Position numbers and translations under genes: made by a program | Shown: positions 5,908-15,506 of the stretch, piece by piece | Numbering within the stretch: the stretch's first letter is position 1 | Layout: every line of letters begins with the position of its first letter | From: a virus | DNA: 50,186 nt | Virus record (IMG/VR): IMGVR_UViG_3300032208_000153 | Span: 1 to 50,186 of that record | Reading direction: 5' to 3' (one strand) | Notes under the pieces: generated by a model | The model's input: the letters and a program-made list of their open reading frames with translations, nothing else | The model's database searches: none | Told to the model about the DNA's origin: nothing

Positions 5908-8900
5908 TTAATCGTTGATGCTCCAAACTGCACCAGAACCAACTACAATATCAACATTAGATCCTAATGTGATGTCACCAAAGGAAGAACATGAGACTCC
6001 AGCTGGAATGTTTACATCTTCTGCAACATTAGTTCCAAAGAGTCTGATAGTTGCATTACTATCTAACCACAGTGAATTGCCGTTAACATAGAATCCACCA
6101 GTGACATTTAGATCACCGCCAACATCTAAAGTGTATGCAGGTTGTGGTACATTACCAATACCCACAAAAGAATTTCTGTAGATGTTGGCACCAGAAGCAT
6201 TGGTAGATTTAGTCCAACGTGAAGTTACAAACTCTGCATTGTTCTGGAACAACTGACCATTGATGTTAAAGTCACCTTCGACATTAAGTGAATAATGCCT
6301 TGTGATCGAGTTGTCATCTGGATCTTGACCAGATGTAGCAGATGTGTTAATAGTAACAGCATTTGCATTACTAGAAGCACCTGCAGTTCCAGTGATACCT
6401 AGAGCAGGAGATCCAGTGAAGTTCGTGCTACCAGCAGAATCTGATGCTTCAAATGTGAAGAAGTTAGATACTGCTGTGTTGGAACCAATCCTCCAGTATC
6501 TGGTGGAAGAGTTGTTGTAGAAGTTAATAGCACCATTAGAAGTATTGCTAATTCTAAGTTCCGAAGACAACCTTGCATTACCATCAACTTCCAGTGTATA
6601 ATCTGGTTCGCGGTTAATATTAATACCTAGTTTTCTGGATGCAATAACATCACCAACAACACGGAGGTATGTTTCTGTTTCTGTACTTTCTAAAGTCCAA
6701 CCAGCACCATATTCACTGTTTGGAGATTGTGAATCACTATGATTATATCTAAATGTACCAATCTGAGCTCCAGCTAGACCACTTTGATCATTAAATCTAA
6801 TTCTGGCACCAGTAGCAATACCATTAGTTGTTGTTCCGATGTACAAACCTGTGTCACCGACAACATCCAGAGCAGCTCTTGGGTTAACGCCAGCGTTAAT
6901 ACCAACACGATCAGTAGATACATCGACGAATAGTGTGTCAGTATCAACTGCAAGGTCATCGGCAATATTAACAAAGCTGTTTAGATTTGCAGTTCCAGAT
7001 AGAGTGAAGTTAGATGATGTACCAGTAATAGAAAGCGAACCAGTCATGGTATCGCCTGCTTTCAATACGTTAAGAGATGCAGCACCAGTTAGAGTTGCGG
7101 TGATTGTACCAGCAGCAAAGTCACCATTGCTATCACGAATGACTGCAGTAGAAACAACATTAGTGGAGTTGAATTCTACATTACCAGAGTTCCATACTTT
7201 GTTTCCATTTACAGTTAGAGCATCTGCAGTTCCAACTTGGACGTTAATAGCACCAGAACCATCTGTGCCATTACCACCAGAGGCAACAATAGCAGCGTTG
7301 TAGTTCGCAATTACAGAAGAAGAGTTGAAATATAAACCAGGAGAAGAAGCAGTACCATCTTTTCTTCCTAGTCTTACGTTAGCAGTACCACCATCACTCT
7401 CTACTTTTGCTACTTCAATAACATTATCATCTTCTAGGGAGAAATCATCAAAGAATTCTCTGTTAGATACTTGACCAATAGATACCGCATCAATAAAGTT
7501 ACCAGTAATTAGGCGACCAACAATGATGGTATAGTCATTAAAGTTATCATTTGTATCATCGTTAATGATGATGTTATCAATATCAATGGTTCCTGTTCCA
7601 TCTCCATCAATGTTGTAGAGATTTACTTGGTTACCAGGAGTAAATGGTGACGTGTTTAGGATTCTTCCAGAGAGATAAACTCTGTAAGTAGGATCACCAT
7701 TGAAAGATTGAATGGTGATGTTATCTCTTACCTTAGTAGCACTAATAAATCCAGGTAGTCTATTGTCAGATAAAGTACCGTAGTTAATGTTTAGTGCGTT
7801 CTGATACCATGGAGCAGCTTTATTTTGTAATCTATCAGCATCCAGACCAGATCCAATACCATCATTAAGTGATGTCCACATCTTGCCCCAGGAACCGAAT
7901 GCAGTAACACCAGTTCCAGAACCACGCAACCAAATATTATCATTATCGGTGAATGCCATTTGTCTGACACCACCTTCTGCGGTTAGACCCTCACCTTTGT
8001 TTCTGATTGTTAGAACAAGGTTTTGTGTTCCGCCATCATATAGATTGTTTGCAGAGTTGTTAACAGTGTTAGCAACTAGACCCTCGACAAAGTTGTTTGG
8101 TGTTGGGTTGGATGTTGGGTTTGTAGTACCAGTTTCCAGACGAATTGTTCTAGCAGAAGAACCAGAAATACTGATTGGATATGTTCCTGCTAGTCTGTCT
8201 GGACTTAAAGTACCAGCGTTCATGTTGGTTGCATTCAGATAGAATGAACCTTGCTTAGTATCAAGTAGGTCAGCATCTAGACCAGAGTTTGGACCTGTCT
8301 TGAGTTCAATTGAACCATTGCCAGCTTCGCCAATAGTAAATTGGTCTTTCTTGAATCTTGAAACACCAATAGTTCCATAGTCATCAGAAGAAATTGTTAG
8401 GTTTGTTACCCTAGCAACGTCAATAGCAACGTTTGCATACTGTCTGCTGACTGTAGAGACCTTAGCCTCTAGAACCATATTAGAACCACCACCAATAATT
8501 GCTGGTGCTACTGTAATACTAAAGTCAGCATTATATCCAGTACCACCATCAGTTACAGAAATTTCACTGATTGTATTATTGGTAACTGTGATATTTGCTC
8601 TTAAATCATTTCCAGATCCACCATCGAGTAGAACATCAAAGTATTGTCCATTATCATATCCAAGACCACCATTTGCAATAATGATTGAATCAACAAATCC
8701 TGCTTGAGTATATGTTGACTCGAAAGTCATTGGAGATGCTCCACGCTCAAACTCAATAATAGTATCAGCAGCAATGTTCTGAGTAATTGGATTATTCAGA
8801 GAGATAGTAGTTAGACCACCTGTAGTAAGAACTCCTGTAATATTAGTGTTAGCAGGAATACCAAGAACACTATTGACAACTTCATGACCAATTAGTACAT

Positions 8901-11900
8901 TAGCATTTGTAGTAAAGATAAGTTGACTAGATCCAGCATTTGCTTGACTGTATAGTTTGTCAAAGTATCTTGTTTCCGCACCCTTGATAGATTGTACTGC
9001 AAGAGCAAAGTTTGAGTCACCCCTTAAGAATGTAAATGAGTTTGCAGATCCACCTGTAGCAAGACGGTCTGTATCAATAACACCAGATGTAATCTGGTTT
9101 GCTGCAACAGTATCAGATGATAAAGATACCCAGTTAGCATTGTCAAACGAAGAAGTATTGACAACTCTAGTGAGGTTAATAGTTACTGCTGGAATATCAC
9201 TAGACTCGATATCGTCGGTGTCTGTGATAGCAATATTGTTAACAATGTCACCATAAAGTCTGCTTTCAATGAGAGCATTTGCTTGTGCTTGTGTTCCTGA
9301 TCCAATTGGAGCAGCAATGGTAACAGTTGGTGCTGATGTATACCCTTTACCACCTAGCATTCCATTGAATACGATTAGAGTTAGAGTAACAACTTCGCCG
9401 TTTGCAATTGTACATTCAGCTTTTGCTTCTACTCCACCCTGCTGCTGTGTTCCAGCAATAGTAACAGTTGGTGCAGAGGTATACCCAGAACCAGCATCAG
9501 TTAGGTTCAGTTGATATACAACACCTTGTCTGTATTCAGTTGCCTGAATTTTACCATCAGAAATACTACCAGTAAAGATATCATTGAGAGTAAATTGTAC
9601 TGTTGGATCTGGTTGGAATGCAAGGAACAGACTGTCTAGATCGTTGTTGAGAATATAAGATGCAGGAGAAATAGGTGGAACTGCATTGGGGTCTCCCTCA
9701 ACAATTGCGATATCACCTGCTAACGCACCTTCAATCTGTAGTCTTTCAGCATCAGATGCAACAGTGTAAATCTCAAATGGTCTGAGTGCTGGGATCTGAT
9801 CAAGAGAAATCTTACCAGAATCTGTAAGTTGAACCAGCTGGTTAGGAACAGCGTTTGTACCGTAAGGTCTACCAATGTATGGACCTAGGTTATTTGTGAT
9901 ATAATCTCTAACCGCTTTTTGTGTTGGTAGGACAGAGTTGCTTGTCTGTGCTCCACCCAAAGTATTGTCAGCAGAGAATCCAGTAACAACAACGTCGCCA
10001 CCTTTCAGTTTCAAGAATTCAACTTCAGAGATGGTAACCGTACCAGTAAAGGTAATAGCACCAGTTCTGTTTTCGATCTGTGCGAACGTACCAACTTTGA
10101 AGTCACCAAGTTCGTCAGTACCTGAGCAGTAGACTCTACCGTAGTCTTCAGATACCTGCTCATTAGCAACAACCTTAGTACCACCGTTTTCAGGTAGTGC
10201 AAGATAGTTAGTACCAGAACCTGCAAATTCCCAAGTGTGGGAAGAGGAGTTGACAATGGATGGTCTGTGTAGTCTAACTGTCTGACCAGTAAGAACACTT
10301 GTAGATACTGGTTGACCAGTTGAACTATCGGTCAAGTCCATAGGTTGTCCCTGACCATCATCGATGGTTACTTCTGCAGTGAACGGTGGACCAGCACCAA
10401 CAGCACCTACAGCATCGATAAAGTATTCAATATTAGAATTTGTATTTTCATAACCATCAATCTTGACAACATAGTGCTCAAGTGGTTCTCTACCAAGATT
10501 ATCAATTGTTAGGATTGCTCTACCAGTTGGAGTTGCAGATACGTTAGTAATTGTACCAACGTCAAATACATATGCTTCTCTTCTAAAACCAATACCACGT
10601 AAAGCATAGATACCGAAGTTAGTAGCAGAGTTCGTGATGGAGCAATAACCACCAGACTCAGCAAGTACACCGTCAGCACAGAAAATAACGAAGACCGAAA
10701 CCAACTGAGTGTAACCATCTTCAATAACCTTGTAACCTGTACCACCAAAGGAAACGATGGTGAATGCAGATGCAACCATCGACTTACCCTGGTTGGGGAA
10801 GGATGCTGTTCCGTCTAGTTCTAGACCAGGGAAAGGACAGTTGGGTTGCTTGACCTTAGAACCATCGACTAGAGCACCGCCACCACCTAGGAAGGAGATA
10901 ACAGAAGCGTTCTGGGTATATGGCGATGCCTCAATGATTGGGTAATCATCATAGTCACCACGAATTGCCATTCTTACATTATTAAGATCGTAGACATAAG
11001 AATCTGGATATGTAATAATGGAAGAAATATCAAATAAAGTTCCTGTATTTTGTACTGTAGCACCAGGAGCAACTGTTCCATCTAAGATGTCTTCTAGTAG
11101 ACCCATAGATGTAGTGATAGAAGATGCTACATTAGCACAAGATGGATTTGCACTATCTTCTAGGATACTCCAATCCTCAAACTTAGGAATTGGAGATGTT
11201 GGAGCAATTGGATTGTAAATAATTTTAGTTCCATTTGCTAGAGCACTTGAGAAAGTATGGGTATCAGTATTGCTTCCTGCTACACCTACATTTGCAGAAA
11301 CTGTAGTGTTTCCACCAGAGGTAGAAACATTTGTGATTAAGAAACTCTGACCAAAGTTTGCGTCTGTTCTATATGGACTTGCATCATCACCAGAAGCACA
11401 GTTGAATGTGATTGCACCTTCAGCAAATGCAATCCTATCAGAGTTAGCGACAGGTGGTGTTGGTGGTGTTGGGAAAGTTACTGTAAAAGCACCACTGGTA
11501 GGATTATAAGATGCAGTTGATGGTGTTGTTGCTAGAACATCACCATCTGACCAGTTACGCATTGCATTGATAGCATACTCAGCAACTCTTTGGTATGCGT
11601 AAATAGTTTCATCTAGTTGGGATGCATCAATACCAGTTAGAGCAGCTCCAGTGAAATATGCTTCGGCATTTGTTACGATTCCACTATTGCCACCTAGTAC
11701 CAAATCTCTAATCAGACCACCAAGAATGTAATTGATGTCACGACGGCACTTTCTCTGATGGATATCAGATAGTCCTAGAGATGGATATGCTGTCTCTGTA
11801 TCAAGTAGTGCCTGATCAGCGATAAGATCTCTGTTTCTGGCAATCAAGTAAGCAGCATCTAGGTATGTGCCAGAGGCATCGTTAGTAATGACATCTACCC

Positions 11901-14900
11901 AAAGATATGATAGAGTATCAATTGCCGATCTAACATCATCACAAGCAGGGTTTCCTGCTGTTGATGTAATAACACTGTTGTCAAAGTATCTTGGTAGAGA
12001 AGAATACTGAGGAATATATTGAGGATCACCCGTAGTTCTATTGCGAGTTCTCCAGTTGCACATTGCATAGATTGCTAGTTCTCTAGCATATTCAACGGCA
12101 CGTACAGTCTGGATAATTTCATTCTCTACGTATCCAATCTTAGCGCCTACAATGTACTTCTGTGCTGCTTCTAGGACATTATGATTAGAACCAAACTCAA
12201 GGTCTCTTACGAGAGCATTTAAGAAGTGTACAACGTCTTGACGGCACTGGTTATCATCTACTGGGATGTTGAAACTTGGGTATACTTTCTGCCCATTGTC
12301 ACACTCTAATAAAATGTCGGCAAGTTTTACAATATCATCTTCGCCAAGACCAGCAACTGGGTTGGTTGTAGTGATAACTGCAACACCAGTAGTGGTATGA
12401 TCATACGAAAATCCACTGATGTCGTATGTAGATCCACCAAATTCAACAGTACCACCACTTACATACGTATGTGCAAATCTAGAAGTTCCTAGAAAAATTT
12501 TAAATGTAGATCCAGAAATATCATATGCAGCAAAGTAATCTTTTGAAAACTCCCTGTTAATTCTACCTACAACTTCATCTGCAATAAAATCTCGGTTGTT
12601 GCGGATGAATACACATGCATCTTGATATCTTCTCTCAACTGGAGTTGCAATCTGGAATGTGTTTGGTGAGTTGAGTAGAGATAAAGTAATACTTCTTGTG
12701 TAAGTTTTTACCTGTGCGAATTGTCCTGGGTCAAAATTAGCATCATTGAGTCCAGGAATTTTTTTAGGAATTACAAATCTTCTAGCACGACCATCAGCAT
12801 CTTCTAGAACTTTATAAATTCTTTGCTTTCCATTGAGCATGGAAATATCTGGACTATTGTTTGTAGGAAGTCCAGAAATTTCAATTTCTTGACCTTCTTT
12901 AAATTCGTGAGTATTCTGTCTACCAACTAGTTCGTTAGTGTAGAATACAATACCACCAAGGTCTTCAGAATTGCCAAACTGCTCACTCTGGAATCCATCT
13001 GTAAATGATCCTTGCTGAGAAAAGTCAAGTCTCTGAATGGGGAGAACTGCAGTTACATCGTCCTCAACAGAAACAACTTCTCCTTCTGCTCTAATTGACT
13101 TGAGGCTAACGGTGTCAACAGTATATGAAGTAGGTGTGGCATCATAGATTAAAATGCCTTCTACTTGAGTGGTGCTCCAAGTAGGAGAATTTAGAATGGG
13201 AACTACTACAACATCCCAATAAGTTGGTGAATTTTCATCATCTGGTGTGATGTTTGCTACTTCATAATAACCTTGTGTGAAACTAGAATCATCAGTATCA
13301 TCTAGGTAGATGAAAGAACCACCAGCAATAGTGCCAGTAGGATCAGTAGTAATTCTGAATGTATTTTCTCCAGATGTTTCGGTAATAGTTAAGGAAAGCG
13401 CACTTCCTGTAGCAGCAGAAGTAATGTATCTGTATTGTTCACCCTCAACGAATGAACCACTAGTCAGTTCTACATCAAATGTACCATTGACATATGCACT
13501 CGCTCCTGTGGTAGTCTGGAAATCTACACCGATTACGTTTGCTCTTGCACCAGTGTTAACACCAACTACTTCGACTCCAGTTTGTAGTTGTGACAAACCA
13601 CCATTTTGCTGGAATCCAACACGGAATCTATCAGGTCCAAAAACTTGATGACCGATTGGGAAATCAACACCAAAGTCGCCATTTACTTCATAGTCTACTA
13701 AAATTCTTTGCTTGTCATCGAAGACCATAGCAAAGTCCCATGTAGAGACTGGATCTCCGTTGGCATCAATTCTATCTCTGTAGGTAACACCAATAACATA
13801 GTTTTTATCGCCAAACTTGACAATATGTTTGCCAGGATTGGCAGGTCTAATAATTACCAGACGGAGGTTGTCACCAACAATAGAACAATCTGGTGGCAAT
13901 GAAATTGGGTTGTCTTCTACATAGTCACCACCAGAAACAATAATAGTTTCTTTAATTCCAGGAGTTGACCACGCTAGTTGCGCTGCCTTCTTAATTGTAC
14001 GAACAGGATTAACTGCTGAACGACCATCGTTCAAGTCAGAACCAATCTGTTCAGAAACATAAATACGACCACCAACGTCATTCGTTGCTAGGTTGAGGAC
14101 ATATTCTGTAGTAGCAATTCTATCAGATCTATCACCTAGTAGAGGTGTGATAGAACGTGGAAAATCTCCAGATTCTGCAGTTTCGTTATATCTATATGAA
14201 GCAGGATTATCTACTCTAAAACCAATGTGCTTGAAGTTAACATCGCCATTGAGTTCAATGCCGTCTTGATGTGTTGGTGCAACACTTCCAGTTTCCCCTG
14301 TATTCAGGGCTTGGTACATATTTTGACCAAAGTATCTGTAAGAATCCTTTTGAAGGATAACGTTAGCAGACCAGATTTCACCTGTGTTGTTTGCAAATGT
14401 CTTGAGATGAGGTGCTCTCATCGCAAGGTCAGGAGTAACAAAGTTATCAATATCCAGGTTTAGGATATTTGCGGTGTCTGAAATGATAGACGTTGACGTT
14501 CTGATTGCACCGTTAATATCGAGTTCATAGTCAACAGTATCACGGAAAGCATCAGCAGTAGCACCGAAACCATTTCCATCAACTGAATTGATGGTTACAG
14601 TAGGAACAGATGTGTAACCACTACCAGGATTGTTAATAGCAATGTTTACAACACTACCATTGAAGATAAAAGCGGACGCTTGACATGGAGTTCCCGCAGG
14701 ATCATTTGGCGGTCCTACCTGAACACTAGGAGGTTGTGTATATCCAGCACCACCATTAGTGACTTCAATGTTGTTAATTCTTTGACCAGTTCTGTTGATA
14801 CCAACACGAGGTAGACCCGTATTAGCATCCAATTCAGCACGTAATACTTCTCTCTCTAGAGATCCAGTACCGTTTCTAATAGTAAGTTCGTTATCACCGA

Positions 14901-14958
14901 TGAGTTTGGGTCTGGAACCTCTGACAAACTCTTTATCGGAATTGATATTAAAACTCAT
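5908..14958 (-). CDS. Giant modular tail fibre protein (3016 aa)
   Basis: Probably a long fibre or tail-pin protein that contacts the host. Modules in order: an N-terminal conserved-looking head (GSRPKLIGDNELTIRNG); two GxGY/PxVxI beta modules (about 70-130); and a parallel beta-helix/pectin-lyase-like stretch from about 294 (GGRIYVSEQIGSDLNDG, then IVSGGDYVEDNPISLPPD). Two helical C-x-x-D-I/V modules follow near 903 and 1068 (CRQDVVHFL, CRRDINYIL, each with DL-x-x-GxN). More beta-helix lies near 1380-1480. Further GxGY modules are followed by fibre repeats (GLDADLLDTKQGSFYLNA near 2224 and GLDADRLQNKAAPWYQNA near 2369). Three VGI-type repeats (RAALDVVGD, YTLEVDG, YTLDVGGD) close the C-terminus. 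The gene is monocistronic, from the late promoter at 14994-15000. The T4 counterpart is unclear; gp10/gp12/gp34-type roles are possible. Confidence 0.85.
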   Translation of the reverse strand: MSFNINSDKEFVRGSRPKLIGDNELTIRNGTGSLEREVLRAELDANTGLPRVGINRTGQRINNIEVTNGGAGYTQPPSVQVGPPNDPAGTPCQASAFIFNGSVVNIAINNPGSGYTSVPTVTINSVDGNGFGATADAFRDTVDYELDINGAIRTSTSIISDTANILNLDIDNFVTPDLAMRAPHLKTFANNTGEIWSANVILQKDSYRYFGQNMYQALNTGETGSVAPTHQDGIELNGDVNFKHIGFRVDNPASYRYNETAESGDFPRSITPLLGDRSDRIATTEYVLNLATNDVGGRIYVSEQIGSDLNDGRSAVNPVRTIKKAAQLAWSTPGIKETIIVSGGDYVEDNPISLPPDCSIVGDNLRLVIIRPANPGKHIVKFGDKNYVIGVTYRDRIDANGDPVSTWDFAMVFDDKQRILVDYEVNGDFGVDFPIGHQVFGPDRFRVGFQQNGGLSQLQTGVEVVGVNTGARANVIGVDFQTTTGASAYVNGTFDVELTSGSFVEGEQYRYITSAATGSALSLTITETSGENTFRITTDPTGTIAGGSFIYLDDTDDSSFTQGYYEVANITPDDENSPTYWDVVVVPILNSPTWSTTQVEGILIYDATPTSYTVDTVSLKSIRAEGEVVSVEDDVTAVLPIQRLDFSQQGSFTDGFQSEQFGNSEDLGGIVFYTNELVGRQNTHEFKEGQEIEISGLPTNNSPDISMLNGKQRIYKVLEDADGRARRFVIPKKIPGLNDANFDPGQFAQVKTYTRSITLSLLNSPNTFQIATPVERRYQDACVFIRNNRDFIADEVVGRINREFSKDYFAAYDISGSTFKIFLGTSRFAHTYVSGGTVEFGGSTYDISGFSYDHTTTGVAVITTTNPVAGLGEDDIVKLADILLECDNGQKVYPSFNIPVDDNQCRQDVVHFLNALVRDLEFGSNHNVLEAAQKYIVGAKIGYVENEIIQTVRAVEYARELAIYAMCNWRTRNRTTGDPQYIPQYSSLPRYFDNSVITSTAGNPACDDVRSAIDTLSYLWVDVITNDASGTYLDAAYLIARNRDLIADQALLDTETAYPSLGLSDIHQRKCRRDINYILGGLIRDLVLGGNSGIVTNAEAYFTGAALTGIDASQLDETIYAYQRVAEYAINAMRNWSDGDVLATTPSTASYNPTSGAFTVTFPTPPTPPVANSDRIAFAEGAITFNCASGDDASPYRTDANFGQSFLITNVSTSGGNTTVSANVGVAGSNTDTHTFSSALANGTKIIYNPIAPTSPIPKFEDWSILEDSANPSCANVASSITTSMGLLEDILDGTVAPGATVQNTGTLFDISSIITYPDSYVYDLNNVRMAIRGDYDDYPIIEASPYTQNASVISFLGGGGALVDGSKVKQPNCPFPGLELDGTASFPNQGKSMVASAFTIVSFGGTGYKVIEDGYTQLVSVFVIFCADGVLAESGGYCSITNSATNFGIYALRGIGFRREAYVFDVGTITNVSATPTGRAILTIDNLGREPLEHYVVKIDGYENTNSNIEYFIDAVGAVGAGPPFTAEVTIDDGQGQPMDLTDSSTGQPVSTSVLTGQTVRLHRPSIVNSSSHTWEFAGSGTNYLALPENGGTKVVANEQVSEDYGRVYCSGTDELGDFKVGTFAQIENRTGAITFTGTVTISEVEFLKLKGGDVVVTGFSADNTLGGAQTSNSVLPTQKAVRDYITNNLGPYIGRPYGTNAVPNQLVQLTDSGKISLDQIPALRPFEIYTVASDAERLQIEGALAGDIAIVEGDPNAVPPISPASYILNNDLDSLFLAFQPDPTVQFTLNDIFTGSISDGKIQATEYRQGVVYQLNLTDAGSGYTSAPTVTIAGTQQQGGVEAKAECTIANGEVVTLTLIVFNGMLGGKGYTSAPTVTIAAPIGSGTQAQANALIESRLYGDIVNNIAITDTDDIESSDIPAVTINLTRVVNTSSFDNANWVSLSSDTVAANQITSGVIDTDRLATGGSANSFTFLRGDSNFALAVQSIKGAETRYFDKLYSQANAGSSQLIFTTNANVLIGHEVVNSVLGIPANTNITGVLTTGGLTTISLNNPITQNIAADTIIEFERGASPMTFESTYTQAGFVDSIIIANGGLGYDNGQYFDVLLDGGSGNDLRANITVTNNTISEISVTDGGTGYNADFSITVAPAIIGGGSNMVLEAKVSTVSRQYANVAIDVARVTNLTISSDDYGTIGVSRFKKDQFTIGEAGNGSIELKTGPNSGLDADLLDTKQGSFYLNATNMNAGTLSPDRLAGTYPISISGSSARTIRLETGTTNPTSNPTPNNFVEGLVANTVNNSANNLYDGGTQNLVLTIRNKGEGLTAEGGVRQMAFTDNDNIWLRGSGTGVTAFGSWGKMWTSLNDGIGSGLDADRLQNKAAPWYQNALNINYGTLSDNRLPGFISATKVRDNITIQSFNGDPTYRVYLSGRILNTSPFTPGNQVNLYNIDGDGTGTIDIDNIIINDDTNDNFNDYTIIVGRLITGNFIDAVSIGQVSNREFFDDFSLEDDNVIEVAKVESDGGTANVRLGRKDGTASSPGLYFNSSSVIANYNAAIVASGGNGTDGSGAINVQVGTADALTVNGNKVWNSGNVEFNSTNVVSTAVIRDSNGDFAAGTITATLTGAASLNVLKAGDTMTGSLSITGTSSNFTLSGTANLNSFVNIADDLAVDTDTLFVDVSTDRVGINAGVNPRAALDVVGDTGLYIGTTTNGIATGARIRFNDQSGLAGAQIGTFRYNHSDSQSPNSEYGAGWTLESTETETYLRVVGDVIASRKLGININREPDYTLEVDGNARLSSELRISNTSNGAINFYNNSSTRYWRIGSNTAVSNFFTFEASDSAGSTNFTGSPALGITGTAGASSNANAVTINTSATSGQDPDDNSITRHYSLNVEGDFNINGQLFQNNAEFVTSRWTKSTNASGANIYRNSFVGIGNVPQPAYTLDVGGDLNVTGGFYVNGNSLWLDSNATIRLFGTNVAEDVNIPAGVSCSSFGDITLGSNVDIVVGSGAVWSIND

Positions 14959-14993
14959 GGTGCTATGCCGCCGCCTATACTTTTCCTATGATA

Positions 14994-15000
14994 TATTTAG
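14994..15000 (-). promoter_or_regulatory. Late promoter CTAAATA for the 3016-aa fibre gene
   Basis: The minus strand reads CTAAATA just after the stop of the 166-aa gene and 36 bases upstream of the fibre ATG. The leader contains GGCGGCGG as a possible ribosome-binding site. Confidence 0.65.
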
Positions 15001-15002
15001 CA

Positions 15003-15503
15003 TCACTGCCATTCGATACTATGCACCTCTGTTGAAACCGCCCACTTAATTACGTTTGTTGTGCCAGTAATTGTTGTGGTATAACTGAACTTATTTTGCG
15101 AACCTAAAGGTTGGATATCCCACGTCTGTCCATTTGGAACATCATCCTTAATAACAGTGATCATCGTTGACAATAGAGTAGTATTTCCAGATGCGTCAGA
15201 TGATAATACTGTTTCAAATTTTGCAGAAAAAACATCAGTTTGTGGATTTACTCCAATAATTCTACCAGTGATAAAATTAATCGTATTACTATCAATAGGA
15301 ACTTGTGTTCCAATTGCGTCAAGTTGTAGTGTTCCTGTTCCTACTCCTCTCAAGATATAGTTGGAAACTTTACCGTCAGTAAAATTTCTGTTTTTGATTT
15401 CAAACGTATTGACATCCTTAACGTTTCTCAATTCATCAACAACAACTGTTTTGTCAACAGAAAAACCTGTAAGAGAATCAAATTTATCGGTAGTGGTTGC
15501 CAT
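15003..15503 (-). CDS. Putative structural protein, fibre-associated (166 aa)
   Basis: A 166-aa, Thr/Val/Ile/Asn-rich protein that looks wholly beta. It has no cysteine, signal peptide or membrane segment. The start ATG is only three bases after the stop of the 1613-aa fibre gene, and no promoter lies between them, so the two are co-transcribed. The C-terminal half (TMITVIKDDVPNGQTWDI to the end) resembles, loosely, the C-terminal beta domain of the 1613-aa protein. It may be a partner, trimerisation cap or connector for that fibre. I recognise no named family. Confidence 0.7.
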   Translation of the reverse strand: MATTTDKFDSLTGFSVDKTVVVDELRNVKDVNTFEIKNRNFTDGKVSNYILRGVGTGTLQLDAIGTQVPIDSNTINFITGRIIGVNPQTDVFSAKFETVLSSDASGNTTLLSTMITVIKDDVPNGQTWDIQPLGSQNKFSYTTTITGTTNVIKWAVSTEVHSIEWQ

Positions 15504-15506
15504 TTG